64,000 nt of DNA, taken from the NCBI RefSeq assembly GCF_021130785.1, contig NW_025778928.1:1-64000 (forward strand). Direction: 5' to 3'. Under the pieces are notes generated by a model. The model saw only the letters and a list, made by a program, of their open reading frames with translations. It did no database searches and was not told the origin of the DNA. The DNA is from Homalodisca vitripennis. Taxonomy: Eukaryota > Arthropoda > Insecta > Hemiptera > Cicadellidae. Below are positions 60,926-64,000 of this stretch, piece by piece; the stretch's first letter is position 1; each line of letters starts with the position of its first letter. The position numbers were made by a program, and so were the translations under genes.

Positions 60926-62035
60926 TATATGATTTAATTTTTCTGGTTAATAAATAGTAATAAAACGATACATTTCTTTTACAATTAGAACATTTATCTA
61001 GGAATAGCAAAAATGTCAATAAGTAAAATATCAAATTTAGAAACAAATTTTTGTTTATTTCTTGGTGCACCAAAGATGTAGGATGAATGAGCAAGTAATA
61101 CATTAAAACATAGGTGGCATAATAGCTTCCATAGAATAAGTAAACTTTCAAGATATTTGTATGCGTAGTTTCTGAATATCCATTAAATTGTATACAGTAT
61201 TTTAAAAAAAAACTATGGAGTGAAACTATCAAACGTTAAAAAATGTATTGTTACTTCTCATTAAATATCGAAGGATATCAGAAAGGTTACTGGTCTGCAT
61301 GTATTTGTACTAGAGCATATATCTAAATTAACCCGATTGCGTTTCATGACAATGTTCAAACATAGGCACTTAATTAACTGCACAACAACTGCCATGTTCG
61401 GTTAATTCCTAAACACTATCCTAAAATGTTATTGCAGATCACACTAATGATGAAGTTAAAGAATTAACACTGTAAATAATATTTAAATACTGTTATAAAA
61501 CCAACTTTAATTAACAAACCTGTAAATGTTTCCACATAATGTACTTCAAACTGGTCGGCTTCCTTGACATTTTGACATGGCATTTTAACAGTGGCTTATG
61601 GAAAAAGGAGAAATTAATACTAACACGCCTTAACGATCCAGAAAACTACAAAACTTTCGTAATGCAAAACATTATAAGCGATTATTTTGGATTGTTGCAG
61701 AACTTACTAGGGATTCCCCCCTTATATCGGAAGTAGGTAGGGTTTCTCCTTAGTTCGTAATAGGCTTTTTAGTCCTACGTATGTATATTTTTCTACGTCG
61801 GAACAAGACGCAAACTCTACTGTGGTTCTGGAAATACTTTTGATAAGGGATACATGATAAGGGATAGAAGTAAACGCTTTTTGACTGAAGTAGGTTGGCA
61901 AGATTTGTGTATTTGTATTTTTTTATCGGAGTAACAAAGCAGACGTTTTGAGCTGTGACGTTTTTAAATATAATTAATTTGAATCAGAAATCCTTCAGAT
62001 GCATAACATATAAGATTCAGGTTAAATTATAATAT
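60926..62035. other. Unassigned AT-rich DNA
   Basis: Only AT-rich frames without motifs (for example minus 60903-61232). Confidence 0.45.
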
Positions 62036-62224
62036 TCTTCTTCTTCATCTATGGGGCGGTCTACTGTCATGCACTTCAGCTTCAATGGCTTTTTGCGCAC
62101 CCCGGAAGCACACCATGAGGCCTATCAGTCTATTATTTCAGCAGTTCCACAAACCTCTGGAAACAACCTATCAGGTCCTCCTGGGAAATTCACAACCCTT
62201 TTATAAACTACCACAGATGGCTTA

Positions 62225-62483
62225 CCGCCCCCTTGCTATTGAAGGGCAATCAAATAGCAAGTGTTCGGCAGTTTCATCCTGCTCATCATACATTCTACAA
62301 AGCGGAATGCTGAAGGATACCGATTCTGTAAGGATGCTTCCTCAGGTGACCATGTCCCGTGATCAGACCTATAACTCTAGAAGATATTGATCTATTTAGT
62401 GATAGAGAAGGTCCGACACCACTCTGGAGAAAGGCGACTGTAGTACCATCCTGCTCATTCTCTTGCCCGGATGCAACCTCCAC
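62225..62483 (-). pseudogene. C-terminal tail of the same non-LTR polyprotein
   Basis: Minus-strand blocks VIGLITGHGHLRKHPYRIGI (about 62310-62370) and, in a neighbouring frame, CRMYDEQDETAEHLLFDCPS (about 62235-62300). These correspond to the common 'llTGH..l..hl.+ig......C..C...eEt..H.l..Cp.' ending of Jockey/R1/LOA-type ORF2 proteins. Frameshifted and therefore non-functional. Confidence 0.75.
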
Positions 62484-62564
62484 CTTCTCTCATGTTCAGC
62501 GCGAAACCATTTCTCTCCGTTTTTGGCCATCAGACAACAGCCCCATACATTAATGCAGGTCCGA

Positions 62565-62843
62565 CTACGGAAACATAAAGCCAGTACAAAAGCCTCGGCT
62601 TAGTCCCCAAGACCCACCTATCACGCGTCTGCATTGAATAAAAGACCATTTCCCCCTTCCGATGAACCTTTTTAGATGAGGTCCCCAGTTTAGAACCCTA
62701 TCTAGGATCACGCCCAGGTGCTTAACCTCGGACTTCAGCTCAATGGAAGAGCCTCTGAATAGAAAGGGACCAACACCCTCCATCTGTCGCCTCCTGGTAA
62801 AGGCAACCACAACAGCCTTGTTGGGGTTGACAGTGAGACCCAC
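62565..62843 (-). pseudogene. RT C-terminal block of the minus-strand non-LTR fragment
   Basis: The 92-residue frame reads MGLTVNPNKAVVVAFTRRRQ, then VKHLGVILDRVLNWGPHLKR and CRRVIGGSWGL. This is the usual sequence after the YADD box in Jockey/R1-type elements ('glsvNp.Kt..v.FT+++.....L...vKyLGv.lD..L.w..H......a...l...+r..g..wGl'). The frame is open at its start but stops after WGLSRGFCTGFMFP, where the element has been deleted or frameshifted. Confidence 0.8.
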
Positions 62844-62860
62844 CTTATCACATCAATTTT

Positions 62861-64000
62861 CCACCATCTATAGAGCAGCATTGGTCAGTTCTGTGACTTT
62901 TGTGTTGTTGTGTTAAATTTGTCATGATACTCTTAACTATGAACACATCTAATATTATATATCTAATATATGCCTGGTTTAGTTTAAAACAGTTCATAGT
63001 AATCGATCATATTATATTAAAATACTAAGCGATATAACAACTTCGGTGACAGCTTCTTAGTTAATATGTATTCATTTTATTAAAGATATTTACGGGCACT
63101 GGATAAGAATGCATTCATTCCTAAAATTTGTGTTAATACTACATAAGGTGTAATTTTTAAAATCTCGTGACAAAACATTTACAACATATATAACACATCA
63201 TGTTTTTTAGGCATTTTTGTGTACCAAACCTAAGAACACTATACTTATCTCTCTTTAACATAAATCACATTTTTTTAATCACATTAACCTGAAAACCTTA
63301 ACTTTTAACATAAATGATAAAGTTAATGAAAAAAGTACAATTAATTTGGCAGTGAATTGGCTACAGGAAACGCTGCAGCGTGAGCTACTGTGGTTTTATA
63401 TATAGACTGAACAAGGAAATAATGTTGATTTATCCCATAATACGATTTGAATTATGACTGTACAGAATGACTTTACAGGGAAGTCATAGACCATTAGGAA
63501 ATGTTGGCACTGGTAACGGCACAGCTTAATTCTGATTCCTGTTCAACTAACGAACCTAGGAATAAGATTATGAACCTTTTTTATGATCCACTTCAAATAG
63601 GGATCGTGCCTGATATTCAATAAAAAGTTATTTTTTTTGTAGTTTATTAAAAGTACATTTTCTTTCCACTTAGTAACACTATTCCAAAACTCGGTCCAGA
63701 TCCTTTCTAGTTCTATAATAATAATTTATATTTTACTAGGTCCATTTAATTGTCGTTTTTTCAGTTGCTGCAACGAATACAGGTTGGTGCCAAAACGTCC
63801 TGAATTCCAAAATTTGAATGTAAAGTTCAGCTTCTGCTTCTGCTTAGTGCAGCGACTGAAATCTGACAGCGGTAAAGATAAAGACGAAGGTGAAATTGAT
63901 CTAATCGCAATATTTGCATTGAATAAACCCTTCCCACTACAGTTATGTTACATACAACAAACACGAGCCAAAAATGACATTGAATATTTTTTAATGCATG
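62861..64000. other. Unassigned AT-rich DNA
   Basis: No frame, RNA gene or named repeat recognised to the window end. Confidence 0.5.

Larger units (their letters stand above)
62036..62860 (-). mobile_element. Non-LTR retrotransposon fragment (Jockey/R1/LOA-like), minus strand
   Basis: A GC-richer island with two recognisable blocks in the right order on the minus strand: an RT C-terminal block (62565-62843) and a terminal cysteine/histidine block (about 62230-62400). The RNase H or intervening part is largely deleted. A TTCTTCTTC run at 62034-62048 marks the 3' edge (GAA-type tail on the minus strand). Confidence 0.75.

Overview
This window is AT-rich, repeat-dense eukaryotic DNA. It looks like an intergenic or intronic stretch of an insect genome; a hemipteran is my guess from the style of the elements, not proven. 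I found no host gene with recognisable exons, and no rRNA, tRNA, CRISPR or bacterial-type operon. Almost everything that can be named is a transposable element or its remains.

Layout. 1-530: the 3' end of a DD41D-type Tc1/mariner element. 861-1971: a 5'-truncated Penelope-like element (minus strand) flanked by a 49-bp inverted copy of its own flank. 2-13 kb: mostly unassigned AT-rich DNA with a few relics (dispersed repeats near 3.3, 9.9 and 11.1 kb; a non-LTR reverse transcriptase scrap at 9.2-9.4 kb). 12732-15987: a Kolobok-type DNA transposon with TTAA target duplication and a decayed minus-strand transposase, plus a separate 29-bp stub of its terminus 300 bp upstream. 23771-26281: a complete-length mariner-superfamily element with ~490-bp terminal inverted repeats and a 351-codon transposase broken only by two nonsense codons. 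26568-28060: a ~109-bp tandem repeat split by a ~1.05-kb piggyBac-like non-autonomous element. 47.0-47.9 kb and 62.0-62.9 kb: two more non-LTR retrotransposon ends. 43.7-64 kb is otherwise unassigned, with a three-copy dispersed repeat.

The centrepiece is a 12.3-kb env-bearing Gypsy-type (Metaviridae) LTR retroelement at 31343-43645. It has 730/729-bp LTRs, an ATAT target duplication, a tRNA primer site, gag with two CCHC knuckles, protease, reverse transcriptase, RNase H, integrase with a GPY/F module, and an F-like envelope gene. An SGNH/GDSL-type hydrolase-like domain lies inside pol, between protease and reverse transcriptase. Gag and pol overlap by a -1 frame with a correctly phased GGGAAAC slippery site. 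The env frame has no usable ATG of its own, but a leader ATG with a GTAAGT donor just after the primer site is in phase with a good acceptor at the env start, so env is probably made from a spliced RNA.

The LTRs show no base substitution, only five one-base differences in short A runs. Gag-pol is interrupted by about 18 frame changes, all of the +1 type, many at homopolymers, with no nonsense codon seen within a conserved block. I read this as a young element whose frame breaks are largely long-read insertion errors, in contrast to the truly decayed transposons around it.
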